Of a stretch of DNA of 64,000 nt, positions 48,825 to 59,941 are shown in pieces (the first letter of the stretch is position 1; every line of letters starts with the position of its first letter). The stretch is from Hexactinellida sp. DTS-2022. Its lineage: Eukaryota > Porifera > Hexactinellida. The notes beneath the pieces were generated by a model. It saw nothing but the letters and a program-made list of their open reading frames with translations. It had not been told where the DNA came from and made no database searches. Both the position numbers and the translations under genes were made by a program. Location of the stretch: positions 8,308,001 to 8,372,000 of the forward strand of contig JAPNXP010000002.1 in NCBI GenBank assembly GCA_028753945.1, given 5' to 3'.

Positions 48825-50300
48825 TTTGCTCTATAACTATGTAGTAAATATCCATAATATTAGAAGTTGCCAATTATCGACGATTTACAATCTAGAATTA
48901 ATTTTTCGAATTGTAACCTCAATTATGAATTGTTCCTTACTCTATTTAGCGACGTCTGGCCATGAACGAATTTTGATTTTGGACTTAAAATTTTATATAT
49001 TTTATTTTTAGAAATTAATTTGTAATACAGGTATTTAAAAAAATTATTGCTTTATAAAACTTATTTAAAAAACAAAATCTGTCATCGCCAGACGCTAGTA
49101 AATGTTCTCATACGCCTTTTTCACAATGTATGTCCTCTTCAAAAAAAATTAGTTATCTTGTACCGTTATTAATGAAAATTCATGAAAAAGTGGATAAAAT
49201 TTTATTTACTTTTTTAGTTTGTTTTTCAATAAATTCATATAATCAAATACAATGAACTTTTGCACAGGAATTATTTTTAACTTTATCATTATAAAAAAAA
49301 ATTAATATATTTTTTCCCAAAAAGTGACCTCAAAGGTGATTTTTGGGATTTTTTTTTAGATATGTAAACTTGGTATATTTTCGCACTATATTTATCAATA
49401 ATAATAAATTTTCAATTCCCCACTTTTGCAACGATGATCGCTAAGTGTCCCCCTTGAGATCCATAAATCACTTCAACTAAGACTTTGACCTTTATGGGCA
49501 TAAAATGTGCCAATTTCTGATGACCAAGCAAAAAGCACATCTCCTGAACCTTTGAGTCTAGAGCTTAGCAACAAAATCCTAGTCACATCTTTACATCAAA
49601 TAAAAATCATTGAAATCACACTTTAGCTCTGAAAATATTTTGTAGGTCATTCTATATAATTTATACTCCCATATATGGTAATGGAAGGTGCATTAAAACA
49701 ATAACTAAGCATAAAATTCACCTATTAGAACAGAACAGCTAGAACATATCCCTAAGTTCCTAATAGGTTTTAAAATCAAATTTATATGCAATGGATCATA
49801 TAGCATAGTTTGGTAATGCAAATCAGTACGATAAATAAGTTAATATTCTGTTCAAATGGTCATAAATCCATTTATTACTTTCCAGCATTCCTCACTATTT
49901 CAAAATATTTTCCTGAAAAGAAAAACAACAATATCATTCTGAAAATTTCAAAGCATGTTCACCATATCTATACCCTAAATAAACATATTTTTAATTATTG
50001 ATTAACAGCTCAAAAATCATTCTGTAACTTCCTTTTGACGAAAAATGATCAAAAACATATAAAAATATATGATTCCTGGTCCAATATTGCCAGAAAAATA
50101 GTTTTAGTTGTTATCAGCCCTAAATGCATACTAAACTATAAGTCTATACATGTTACGATATGCCTATATGCTTTTCACTCATCTATTTAGATATCAAAGT
50201 CATGAAAATATTTTAGCGTAGTATTATTTCTGATAGAAGGTAAATTTAGTATTTCAAAAAATCTAGACAAATGAAAAGTGATAAATGCAATTTAATAGGC
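48825..50300. other. No gene seen
   Basis: Very AT-rich, with short frames only and none that look conserved. A CCATATATGG palindrome is at 49669. Confidence 0.5.
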
Positions 50301-50304
50301 TTAA

Positions 50305-50575
50305 GGTTAAATTATGCAGATTCAGCTAAAAAAACACATGAATTTAGTTTTGAAGGTGGGATTTTGAATTTCACATATATGATGGAAGACATTTTAGCTA
50401 GATTCAAACTGAAAACGAAATCAAATTATCTTCTATATCCTCGATTTTATGGGGCGTGCAGTTTTATGCTAATACAAAAGTCCCATAGGGGGATTTCTTC
50501 ATACTCCACCTGATATGTGTGTGGATTTCAAGATCGTTATTTGCTAAAGACCTATGCTGTGTGATCTATCAGATA
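50305..50575 (+). mobile_element. TTAA element family T2, left fragment
   Basis: TTAA at 50301-50304, then GGTTAAATTATGCAGATTCA. It follows the left 270 bp of T2 to GTGATCTATCAGATA and is then replaced by the repeat at 50576-50733, also found at 14280-14427. Confidence 0.75.
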
Positions 50576-51432
50576 CGCTGGTTCCGCCTTTGTATCGACC
50601 AAAGTTAGAAATGTTCAAATTTTTACAATATTTTGCAGACATAGCGGAAGGATGGTATCTTTCGATGGGATTTGGGTTTTCATCCTTCCGATCATTATTT
50701 CCAGAGTTATGACCGTTTTAGTAGCGGCATTTAATATTAAAACTCCGTTTTATTACTCCGAAGGTGTTGCCCACGTTAAAATAACTATTTATTGTATTTA
50801 CAACGTTTCAATATTCATACATATGATAGTCTGACGAAAGTTTTGCACAACTCAACAATGTTTTTGTGTAAAAGTGGAAATTGCAGAAGTTTTATCCCTG
50901 CGGCGGTCTTAATGAATTGTGATAGTTTAATGACAGTCTATTTTGTGGTTTCCTAAACATCATGATTTCACCTCTAATTGGTTCTAAATATAGAATTTCG
51001 TAAGTTACAAAGTAGTTTCTATAGTACAATAATTATAGCTATATTTGAATCTACTTGAAGTGTACTTAATATTATTTGTTTACAATGTTGATAAATCTAT
51101 ATATTTTACTAACTTTTAAACTTGATTTCATCGGTTTCAAAATATATATTTAGTCCCCCGATCTGTGGGTATATACATTAGCATCTTTTAGGACCAATCA
51201 CAACCACCTTAGTGACCTTATAGATGTGGATGGGTAGAGATTTATCTAAGTTTTTTGCATCTTCCCTTATTCCCGCGAGTTATCGAAAATAAATTATGGT
51301 TAAGTCTGGACACCTTTTTAGCAATTTCAATGAAATTCAAAAAGTTATTTCATGGAATTTCTTTAAAAAGTTTTATCGTAACATTACTAAATTATAAATA
51401 TGTACTCTACTTTTGTATATTATAGAATTAAA
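50576..51432. other. Dispersed repeat, then upstream region of the Transib gene
   Basis: 50576-50733 is the second copy of the 14280-14427 repeat. Beyond it no frame or terminal repeat is evident. I searched for a CAC(A/T)(A/G)TGG-type Transib end upstream of the transposase and did not find one. Confidence 0.45.
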
Positions 51433-53619
51433 ATGAATAACCAAGAAGCTGCAGCCTATCTTTTTAAACATGAGAAACCCACTGTTGCTGCTCGTATGTA
51501 TTTAGAATTATTTGAGTTAGACGGGAACTATTTCAATGTCCTGAAGAACAAGTTTAATCGATTAAAATTGAATCGTCAAACTTGCCTTAGAAACAATACG
51601 CTCTCTGTCTGGGAAGGTGAGTTATTTTACACACATCCTTCAGAAGATAATCCTACAGTGCATGAATTGGGAAATCTATGTCCACTCTGCAGTAATGAAC
51701 TAGAATTCACGTGTCTTAAGTGCAGAAAAGATATATTTGTAGAAGAACATACCAATACCAGGAAGAAATTTTCAGAATTGTCCTTAGAATCTCAACGAAG
51801 TAGATTTACTGAATTATTAGAACATATTACATTTGTTGCAGATCGTGGAGAACTAAGTGATCAAGAAGTTGCAAGTTATGCTCTTAAATTCATTTCAAAT
51901 GCTAGCCATTATAGAAAAGTTTCTAAAGTTTGTACAAACATAATCGACACAGGTACATTTGCACTAGCTGAAAGACAAATTCCGCTTGAAAAGTCCGCTT
52001 TTCTATTGGACATTTTAGAAATTGGAAAACCAAAGTACACAACTCTAAGACAACTTTGCAAACCAGAAGGAGTTTTATTCCCATCCTATGACAAAATCTC
52101 AATATTTCGTTCTAAAATTGCACTATCCACACAAATTCAAACTATCAATAGAGAAGCTAGTCCTATAGGTGTAGGTTATACTTATTCTACTATCGTTCAG
52201 TACACCTTTGAAAGTTTATTAGAAACGATCAATGTTAAATGTTCAGAATATCCAATATCCTTTGAGATAGCCGATGGCCTCGATGGATCAGGCAGTCACA
52301 AGATTTACAATCAGTTATCTCGGGACCCAAATTTTTCTACTAAAAGCTTCTTATTATACGCTTTCAAGCCTCTAACCATTAAAGACAAAAATATGAACAT
52401 TGTATGGAAAAACAAACACCCTAATTCTCCTTTTGCGACACGTCCAGTGTTATTACTTGCCATTAAAGAAAACCAAAAAAACGTTGATTTCATAATGAAC
52501 TTATTTATCAATCCTCCTAACCTTTGATATGGAACAAAATGGTCTTAATTTATCGGATGGTGTATGTAATGTCAAAGTCTTTCGAACCATGTTTGATGGT
52601 AAATGTCAAAAATTCTAAGTGGAGCTGGGGGTGCTAGTTGCCAGATGTGCACCGTAACTCACAAGGAAATGAAGGAAATCAAATTGATTAGTCCGGGTTT
52701 CCAATCAATCGGCATATTCATGATGCAATTTCTATCTTTAACGACGTAAATATTGATGAATACCTTAAACTTGACTCAGACACAAGATATGGATTAACTC
52801 ACCCACCGTCATCGAAAATTGATATAATTCCTGCTTCTCCATTGCGCTGCTACTTTTTTCGCTGGTTCATGTTACTGATTTACCACCTAGATGCAGGAAA
52901 AAAGCACTGGGCACCAACTTCACCACCTATCCAAGCATCCATGAAACGCATGAGATCATAGATCTTAGAACATACTGGTTTCCACATCGATATCCCTTCA
53001 TGTGATGGTGGCACTTCAACAACCGGTAACATAGCCAGAGACTGCTTCTTAAACAAGAAAGATTTCCTGAAATGGGCAACATCCACAATTAACGAAGTAG
53101 AAACTGAATGGGTTGAGATCATACACCAAAATTTATCCGTCATTATGAGGGTTTATAACAGTAGCCACAAAATCGATACAAATAAATTTAGTCAAATTGC
53201 CAAGACAACTTACGAATTCATAGTAACGAAATTCACTTGGGCAAACATTACACCATCTTTACACAAATTGTTGGCATTCGGGTGAAGTAATCGATGTTTA
53301 CAACAACGGATTCGGAGTTAAGAATTTCTCTGAAGAAAGTCTTGAAGCTTTGAACAAATACGTGAGGAAATTTAGGGAACAGTTGTCTCGAAAGATCAGC
53401 TTTGAGTTAAATGTTCATGACATAATGGTCAGGTTGACAACTCAGAGCGACCCAGTGTTAACCCAGTTTAGAAAGTATTCCACTAACCAATCAAATCTAG
53501 AAATTGATTTTGAAAATTTGTCAGCTCAAGATAAACTCGTTACCTCATTATTATTATGTGTTACAGACAATCTTCAAGGTGGTTTGGATTGCAGGTCAGA
53601 GAAATTAATAAGGCAATAA
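51433..53619 (+). pseudogene. Transib/RAG1-like transposase, first half open, second half frameshifted
   Basis: A 364-codon frame from ATG 51433 (an in-frame ATG at 51400 is also possible) to TGA at 52527 carries CPLC and CLKC zinc-binding pairs (residues 83-97), then DGLDGSG at 281-287, matching the RAG1/Transib block with the first catalytic Asp, and KNKHPNSPFATRPVLLLAIK, matching PNSELCCKPLCLMLADE of RAG1. After the stop, other frames continue the family in order: GAGGASCQMC at 52621 (RAG1/Transib zinc block), GGTSTTGNIARDCF near 53010, FTWANITPSLHKLLAFG near 53240, and SEESLEALNKYVRKFREQLS at 53320-53390, where the last catalytic Glu is expected. The C-terminal frame ends at 53619. At least three breaks, so it is inactive as it stands. 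Transib is the source superfamily of vertebrate RAG1; no RAG2-like (kelch) frame was seen nearby. Confidence 0.8.
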
Positions 53620-54231
53620 ATTTTGAATTTTTTTCCCATTTTATTCTGCTTTGAATAACGAAAACAATGTTAACAATAAATCATATTTATATTTATTAAA
53701 GTGTTTTATCGATAACCTATCACTTCATAATGCATTTGTAGGGTCTAGCTCTTTACCTGAACCACATTATAAATAAAAAATGAACTGTGTTCAATTTTGT
53801 GACGTCATATCTCACTTGAATGAAGCCATACAAATAATCGCTTAATACCATTTGATTCCTTTGGTTGGATAAGCTATTAGATGATAATACATTTCCTGTG
53901 TATATCTGGTCTATAAATGCCTATTCGTTGTAAATTGCTATTTTCGGCCACTGTGGAGTCTAGTCAGGGAATTATATACGTCGATACATATATACTAGTC
54001 GGATAACCAGTCTACGCCGTGGGGTAATTCAAGTTTGGTGTCATAGGAACAATCAATTAAAGTTGATTTCACAGAAGTTTTAGTATCTGATTATGAACAA
54101 AGTTCACTTAAGAGCTAACGGTATATGTCTTTGTTATAGTGGCCTGTGTATTTGCCTCTAGTTTAAGAGCCCAGAGGTGTAAGTATATAGAAATATTGGA
54201 AAGCAAAGCTCGTTAAATTGTGTTACGTATG
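53620..54231. other. No gene seen
   Basis: AT-rich 3' flank of the transposase. CACTGTGG occurs at 53949 and resembles a Transib end, but its orientation is that of a left end and no partner was found. Confidence 0.4.
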
Positions 54232-54500
54232 CCCCCAGTCAGGCCCTACGAGAGGGGGGGGGGCAGACGGGTCGGTGCCCTGGGGCCCAGGGCTAAATAG
54301 GGGGCCCAGGGCTAGAGAAGGGGCAGGGCTAGATATGGACCTCGTGGCCTAGGGAGGCCCAAGATCTGGGTCATTAATGTCCTAAGTCCATGTATTTGAT
54401 TATTATTGTTTCTGACTAGACCTATATTTTGCATAGTGGCGTGAAATTCGAAATTTAAATGTATTAATATCTTTTGTCATTATTCTAGTTCTTCACTTAA

Positions 54501-54656
54501 GGTTCAGGTATACTATACAAAATCCCAAATTTCGATAAAATCCCAAACTATTGTTAATCTCGTTTTTATTGCATTTTCAAATTGTGTGGATACCCTTGTG
54601 GACTCTCACGAAATTTCTAAGAAGAATTCCAATTATTTCTCCAGTTTGACATTTGC
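54501..54656 (+). mobile_element. TTAA element family T1, left-end fragment
   Basis: After TTAA (54497-54500), GGTTCAGGTATACTATAC and about 150 bp match the left end of copies B and C, up to CCAGTTTGAC. It is cut off at the TTAA of copy E. Confidence 0.75.
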
Positions 54657-54660
54657 TTAA

Positions 54661-55351
54661 GGTTCAGGTATCCTCTAGAGTACTTCTAACATAAGTATTT
54701 ACCCGAATGAATTAATTTTTTTACAGCGAATTTACTTCATCCTCAGGATGCCAAAAAGACAATAATATAGGCAAATAAACTAATAGAGGTAAAATCTTTT
54801 TTTAAATTTTACCATTTTTGCGGAATAGATCAATCAGAAAAGATAAACAATACCAAGAATATTATTGATAAAATGTGTTTAGCTGGATGTAATATAACTT
54901 TTGAGTACAGGAATTGTGAATATCTACATTTTTCTGGATTTCAAATACTTTTATGTGATGTTCAAATAAAGATTTTCCTTATCCAAAATCCAAAAAACAG
55001 ATGAACTATTCATATTGGGTAATTCGCAGCACTGAAAAGTTGTATCTTTACGAGATCTCTCCGAAACCGTTGAGTTTTTGATTATACGACCAAAATTGAC
55101 AAAATGACTTCTTCCGCAATTCTGAAAATGTTAGTTTTGAGATAGCGGCTTTTGAAAAAAAAATTTACAGCAATTATTCCTAAATTGAGGTGACCAAAGT
55201 GTGTCAAACTGGAAAAATAATACGAATCTTTCTTAGAAATCTCTTGAGAGTACTCATTGGTGTCAATACAATCCCAAATGCAATAAAAGAGAAATAGACA
55301 ATGATTTGGATTTTATCTAAATATTCGAAATTTGTAGAGTATACCTGAACC
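54661..55351 (-). mobile_element. TTAA element family T1, type 2, copy E (691 bp)
   Basis: TTAA at 54657-54660 and 55352-55355. Ends GGTTCAGGTATCCTCTA and, on the other strand, GGTTCAGGTATACTCTA. Reverse complement of copy D without the hAT insertion. It shows the empty site of that insertion. Confidence 0.8.
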
Positions 55352-55864
55352 TTAATGCTAGTCAATTAGTAAGGGGCCCAGAATTACTCTGCCCCGAGGC
55401 AAATAATTTCTCTCGGCGGCCCTGCCCCCAGTAACGCACCACGAATATGCTAAGAAGATGCAAGGCATAAAATCAAAAGACGCACATGTTTGTTTGATCA
55501 GTAGCGGTCCCAGGGAGGGAGAGCCCCCGGATCTAAAACATCAGTAAATATTCTTCCCCGGCACCTATCCTAGGGTGATAGTATAATTGAAAGGAACACG
55601 TGGAGCCATACTAACGCCCCTCCCCTAAAGCTGGCTGGCCAGATTCTATAACCGACAATTGAATTGATATCAATTCATCAAAGATTTGAAAATAAAAATG
55701 AAAAGTAACCAACAATTATAAAATCTATCAATAAAGGGCAACTTGCAGACCTTAACGTCCGCACTAAGGAGGTATTATTAACAATTCCGAACCTCTGCAC
55801 CTTTATCACACTACATACAAAAAATGACCAATTAAATAACACATCGAAAATAACAAATAGTAAA

Positions 55865-56503
55865 TTAAACGTTAGAGGAATCCAAATACTTAAGTAAATA
55901 TTCCGGGTAAACGCGATCATTGCAGTATATGGCAAGCGTTTTATAACCAGATGGTTGATTCCCAGACTGGCTGTCGAATCTCGCAGTGGATACACCTGTA
56001 CCTAAACACTGAATATATGGGGGAACAATCAATGAACGGTCACAAGGCAGATTAACTACATTACTTGTTATGACTCTAACCTGTAGAATACATTTTAGGT
56101 TGGTCCTTCTTGGTAAAGAGAATGAGTACGAATTGCTAAGTCGCACATCATAAGAAAAATAGAGTGCACGCCTCCATAGACCCGAATTTGCATAGCGATA
56201 ATCGATCCCATCAGTAGAGGAGACATTTTTATCTGGATTCATATCTCCAGTACCATAGAACAAGGTCTCTTCATTCGGCTCCTCATCTCGAGCTAGAAAT
56301 CGTTGGTATAATTGGTGGTAATTAAACCAGAGAATCTTGTTCTGAATGCGTTCCACGGTTATTAAGATCATTAGCCTCCGTTTGAATGACTGCTGTACGC
56401 TTGCAAACTCAGCTGTACCTGGATCAACAGTTTCCAACAACACATCACCCTCAAATTTTGTCCATAAAAATGGGTATTTAGGAATACACACACTTTCCAC
56501 AAA
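55865..56503 (-). CDS. PARP catalytic domain (PARP14/PARP11-like), last exon
   Basis: Minus strand. TTCTGTGCTCTTCTAG, a strong acceptor, ends at 56504 and the frame starts at 56503 (no ATG; the first codons are TTT GTG), so this is a 3' exon of 212 codons ending in TAA at 55865-55867. It reads ITVERIQNKILWFNYHQLY, ETLFYGTGDMNPD, ALYFSYDVRLSNSY, SLIVPPY, and RVYPEYLLKY. This is the fold order of PARP14/PARP11-type mono-ADP-ribosyltransferases. Numbering from the GTG at 56500, the NAD-site triad His-Tyr-Glu is Tyr82-Tyr114-Glu200: the usual His of LFHGT is Tyr, as in catalytically dead PARP13. The frame is intact, so it is probably a host gene or a recent copy. Upstream exons were not found. 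Confidence 0.75.
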   Translation of the reverse strand, partial: FVESVCIPKYPFLWTKFEGDVLLETVDPGTAEFASVQQSFKRRLMILITVERIQNKILWFNYHQLYQRFLARDEEPNEETLFYGTGDMNPDKNVSSTDGIDYRYANSGLWRRALYFSYDVRLSNSYSFSLPRRTNLKCILQVRVITSNVVNLPCDRSLIVPPYIQCLGTGVSTARFDSQSGNQPSGYKTLAIYCNDRVYPEYLLKYLDSSNV

Positions 56504-58046
56504 CTAGAAGAGCACAGAAGAATTATCTCTATCTAGAGAAAGAACTAAAGCTCATGTGTCAACTGAACTAGGTTAAAATTATTTCTGTACAATGTTCACA
56601 ATTTAAAAAGTTTCATTTAGCTAAAGAAATCGAAGATACTTTTTGGGTAGGAGAAGTTAGGCTTCAAACGAATTTTCGTGTTAGTAATGAACATACTGTA
56701 ATAAAAGAAATATTAGACATTAAGTGCTACGCTTGCTGGCCAGGTCGCAGCGGGAAGTGTTAGACATTTTGTATCAATAAGTTGATTTCGTTTATCATGA
56801 ATTCTCTCTATTATGGAGACAATATTTGGTCCCATCAATGTTTACACTAAAATAGCCGGACTATACATATGCATTTTGAAATCTTAAGCTGACAAAAATC
56901 CGCATCGAAATGGGTTTTTTAAATCAAACGAATAGTCGTTTAGTAATTTTTTGAACGAATATTCACGTATCCTTTTAGCCCAACTATTAATAACATTTTT
57001 ATAAGGAAACGATGTTTAATACAAGCTCGTACTCAATTACGAATACGTATATATAGGTTAATGAATTTCAAGTGTCATTTAGCCTGCTCGATGAAACTTA
57101 ATAATTAAGCATAAGCTCTGGATTCTACCCATGTAAAAGGCATATTTCGTCCGGGGAATACCATTAACGTTTGTTTGACGTAAATCAACCATTTTCTCCA
57201 TATTGGACTTACTATTATAGTAGACTGAATACTATAGAATATATTACATAGATATACTAACCGACAATGACCGTTATTTGATTGGTGATAGCTTCCAAGT
57301 GAATTTGTGTTTATATTAGTGAAATTAAAACACTTGGAAAATTTTACAATAAATAATGATGAAGTCAATTCTAATATTCCTAATTGTAGAGTAAATACTT
57401 CACTTATTCCTATTTCTATTTGTAATAGTTAATCTACTTTATTAATAAAAGATTTCAAATCTTCACAATTCAAACATTATTAATTCCTTTTGTATTTAAC
57501 TTATAGACGGTTCCAATTGGATTATTGGGGTTATCGAGTGCGCTGAATTCAAATATGATAGTGAAATTCGATTTAAATTAATAATAAGTGCAAATAATTG
57601 AACTTTATTTATTTTGCTGTACATAATAATGGTGTTAAATTATTAATTTATTAATTAAATATTTATACTAATTAGCAAATTTCATTAATCTCAGAGATGA
57701 TACAAGATAGAAACAAACTTTCAATTTATCAATTGGTCCTCATGCCACGTACCACCTATACAAGTGAGTCTTGACAGCTTGAGGTGATGATGACATCATC
57801 AAAAAAATCTATTTTTAGAATTTTGTGAATTATATAATTCGCATGGGTTGGTTGGAGTTGGGTGAATACCCAATACGCATTTTAAAAATGCTGAGTCATC
57901 ACAGATTATATTCTACTGAAACCTGAATATCTCTCAAATGAAGTGAGCTAAATGGAAACTTGCACCACTCTAAGGGTCGTTGCCTACTGAAACACCTTTC
58001 TGAAATAATTTAAAACTTCATTGTGATGATGACTAGGCGAAAAAAA
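56504..58046. other. No confident gene; upstream of the PARP exon
   Basis: If the PARP gene is real its earlier exons lie here or further right on the minus strand. A plus-strand open stretch (56573-56762, KFHLAKEIEDTFWVGEVRLQ) looks protein-like but matches nothing I know. The 87-codon minus-strand frame at 57368-57105 ends PGRNMPFTWVESRAYA and is likewise unrecognised. Confidence 0.35.
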
Positions 58047-58166
58047 AATCCAAAATTGCAGCTTGTGCCGACAGCATGTTCCTTTGGAGGCACTATCAAT
58101 AAATCAACACCAAAATATAGTGCCACCTAAGGAATATGCGTCGGCACAGGCTGCAATTTTGGATTT
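58047..58166. repeat. Imperfect hairpin, 50-bp arms
   Basis: Arms 58047-58096 and 58117-58166 share AAATCCAAAATTGCAGC, GTGCCGAC and GGCACTAT with a few mismatches around a 20-bp loop. A repeat also found in reverse at 1436-1545 follows (58172-58285). Confidence 0.7.
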
Positions 58167-58499
58167 CATTTCTCCGTAGCAGGTGCCCTGGCCACACCAG
58201 TATACATTAAGGGCTGAAATTTGGCATGTAGTTGCGAAATGACCGTCTAATTTGCACCTGGGGTTACGATTTTTGATCAAATAATTTTAACACCTATTTA
58301 AGCTGATTATGGCTCATAACATGAAATAATTAATAGTGAACTTAATAAGATTTACATATTTGGAAAGAGAATTAAATTCTCCACCTTTTGGCAAATCGCA
58401 AATGTTCAATTTGGCCTAGGTTTGTGCCATTAATGGGGGTTGAAATTTCTTTGTTTACTCACACTTCAATTTCAGTAAAGTGTTAAATCTAATTCTATT

Positions 58500-58636
58500 G
58501 ATTCAACTTGTAATAATTATATTGATTAACTTGTTAAATCCTACTCTAGTGATTCAACTTGCGATAATAATATTGATTTAACTTGTTAAATCCTACTCTA
58601 GTGATTCAACTTGCGATAATAATATTGATTTAACTT
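58500..58636 (+). repeat. 52-bp tandem repeat, about 2.6 units
   Basis: Units starting GATTCAACTTGCGATAATAA at 58551 and 58603 are identical over 52 bp; an earlier unit from 58500 is diverged. It lies just beyond the stop of the helicase relic. Confidence 0.85.
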
Positions 58637-58654
58637 ATAAATTCCAGCTGGCTT

Positions 58655-59450
58655 CTATTTAATTGTAGTATTACTATAGACTACATTTCTAATCCAAACT
58701 TCCCCAGATTTTGATTTGTGAGTTCCACATACCATTATTTTTAGTCCCAATGGATTTTTAACTCTACTCAATGCAACATAGAGTTTGCCATGACTAAAAA
58801 TGGCTTCAGGAGATGGCAGATATTGACCAACGGTATCCAAACTCTGACCTTGCCCTTTGTTAATTGTGATACAATAGGCTAGGCGGATTGGAAACTGCCT
58901 CCTTCTGAGAATAAATGGAAGTTCAGACTCAGAAGAAGTCAATATAATTCGTGGTATAAACACTCGCTTATGCTTGTTTGTACCAGTTGCGATCTCCGCG
59001 TCAATTACTCGGTTTGAGAATGCTCTAATAATCAACCGAGTACCATTACAAAGACCCTCATCGGGATCAAGGTTACGCAATAGAATTACATTCGCAAACA
59101 ATTTCAAAAATAGCCGATGAGGGGACATACCGTTAGGAGTGATGAAATTTAAAAACTCATTTGGAAAATTTACTGCAGCAGTACCTTCTACAGAATCTGC
59201 GCTCAACAGAGTTATACCATCACCAGGAAGCTGATGAATTACGTAATCGTTTATTAAATCAGCTGTATCATTTTTAGGACACAGAATAATTTTTTGACTT
59301 ACATAATCACGATCGGCATAATTTACATTTATATCACCATAGACTGAAGTAACCAAGTCTGTAATGGAATCACCTGGTACTACAAATTTGTTATCTATGT
59401 GAATCATTTGATTGTCATCCTCAGGTTCAGTTAGGGAAGTTTTTAAATCC
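58655..59450 (-). pseudogene. Helitron/PIF1-type helicase, C-terminal part
   Basis: Minus-strand frame of about 264 codons, open from near 59450 (KTSLTEPEDDNQ) through Met 59407 to the stop at 58655. It reads VVPGDSITDLVTSVYGD, LCNGTRLIIRAF, LPFILRRRQFPIRLAYCITI followed by NKGQGQSLDTVG (helicase motif V), and HGKLYVALSRVKNP (motif VI). These are the last motifs of superfamily-1 PIF1 helicases as found in Helitron RepHel proteins. The Walker A/B half and the Rep nuclease are missing. It ends head-to-head against the OTU frame at about 59453, which suggests a rearrangement breakpoint. Helitron origin is the best guess; a cellular PIF1 copy is the alternative. Confidence 0.75.
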
Positions 59451-59455
59451 TCTTC

Positions 59456-59933
59456 TCAAATTGAGCCCATAGAAGACATAGATGAAATATGTTCTCTATT
59501 GAATGAAACATTCCCAAGTTCCCAATTGACAATGACTCCTTTGCCTGAGGCTATTGCTCCTGCAAAGAGAGAGTCTGTCCTAAATATATCTGATGGCAAA
59601 GGAAAAATCATGAAACTTTTTGAGTTTAATGACAGTACTATTAGCCCATTGGAAGTTATAGACAAAATGGATATAGCTGAATACACTGTATCACCATTAT
59701 CAGATCGTGAATGTATATTTGATGCAATAATTCGAGATCCATTCGATTTGTCAGAGTCTTTTCTCAATGGTACGGTGAATAATCTTACTATCCCAATGCG
59801 GCAGAAGATTGCGAAATGTATTGGATTACACGATATACTAATTTTACCTATTCGTGAGACTCGAGGTGCAGTAAGCAATTATTACACCTCACTTAAAGCA
59901 CAACTACAACATATTTTGGTCAGAATGTTTCAG
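59456..59933 (+). pseudogene. N-terminal part of OTU-containing protein (Helitron-associated type)
   Basis: Open frame reading QIEPIEDIDEICSLLNETFP and IRDPFDLSESFLNGTVNNLT up to ALKAQLQHILVRMFQ. An AG at 59424 could be an acceptor, but the first codons overlap the opposite-strand helicase. It leads directly into the OTU motif, which continues after the hAT element at 59942-62341. The family of this N-terminal region is not known to me. Confidence 0.55.
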
Positions 59934-59941
59934 TGTATAAT

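Larger units (their letters stand above)
54240..55424. mobile_element. hAT element (1185 bp) with two nested TTAA elements
   Basis: Perfect 8-bp duplication CCCCCAGT at 54232-54239 and 55425-55432. Ends CAGGCCCTACGAGAGG and, on the other strand, CAGGGCCGCCGAGAG. Without the T1 sequences at 54501-55351 it is about 330 bp, GC-rich, with GGGGCCCAGGGCTAGA units. No transposase. Confidence 0.8.

Noticed and set aside
53949-53956. CACTGTGG as the Transib terminal repeat
   Set aside because: Orientation is wrong for the right end and no matching partner was found upstream of the transposase.
56573-56762. Plus-strand open stretch VQCSQFKKFHLAKEIEDTFW...
   Set aside because: Protein-like, with an AG just upstream, but only about 60 codons, no donor and no recognisable family; not enough to call an exon.
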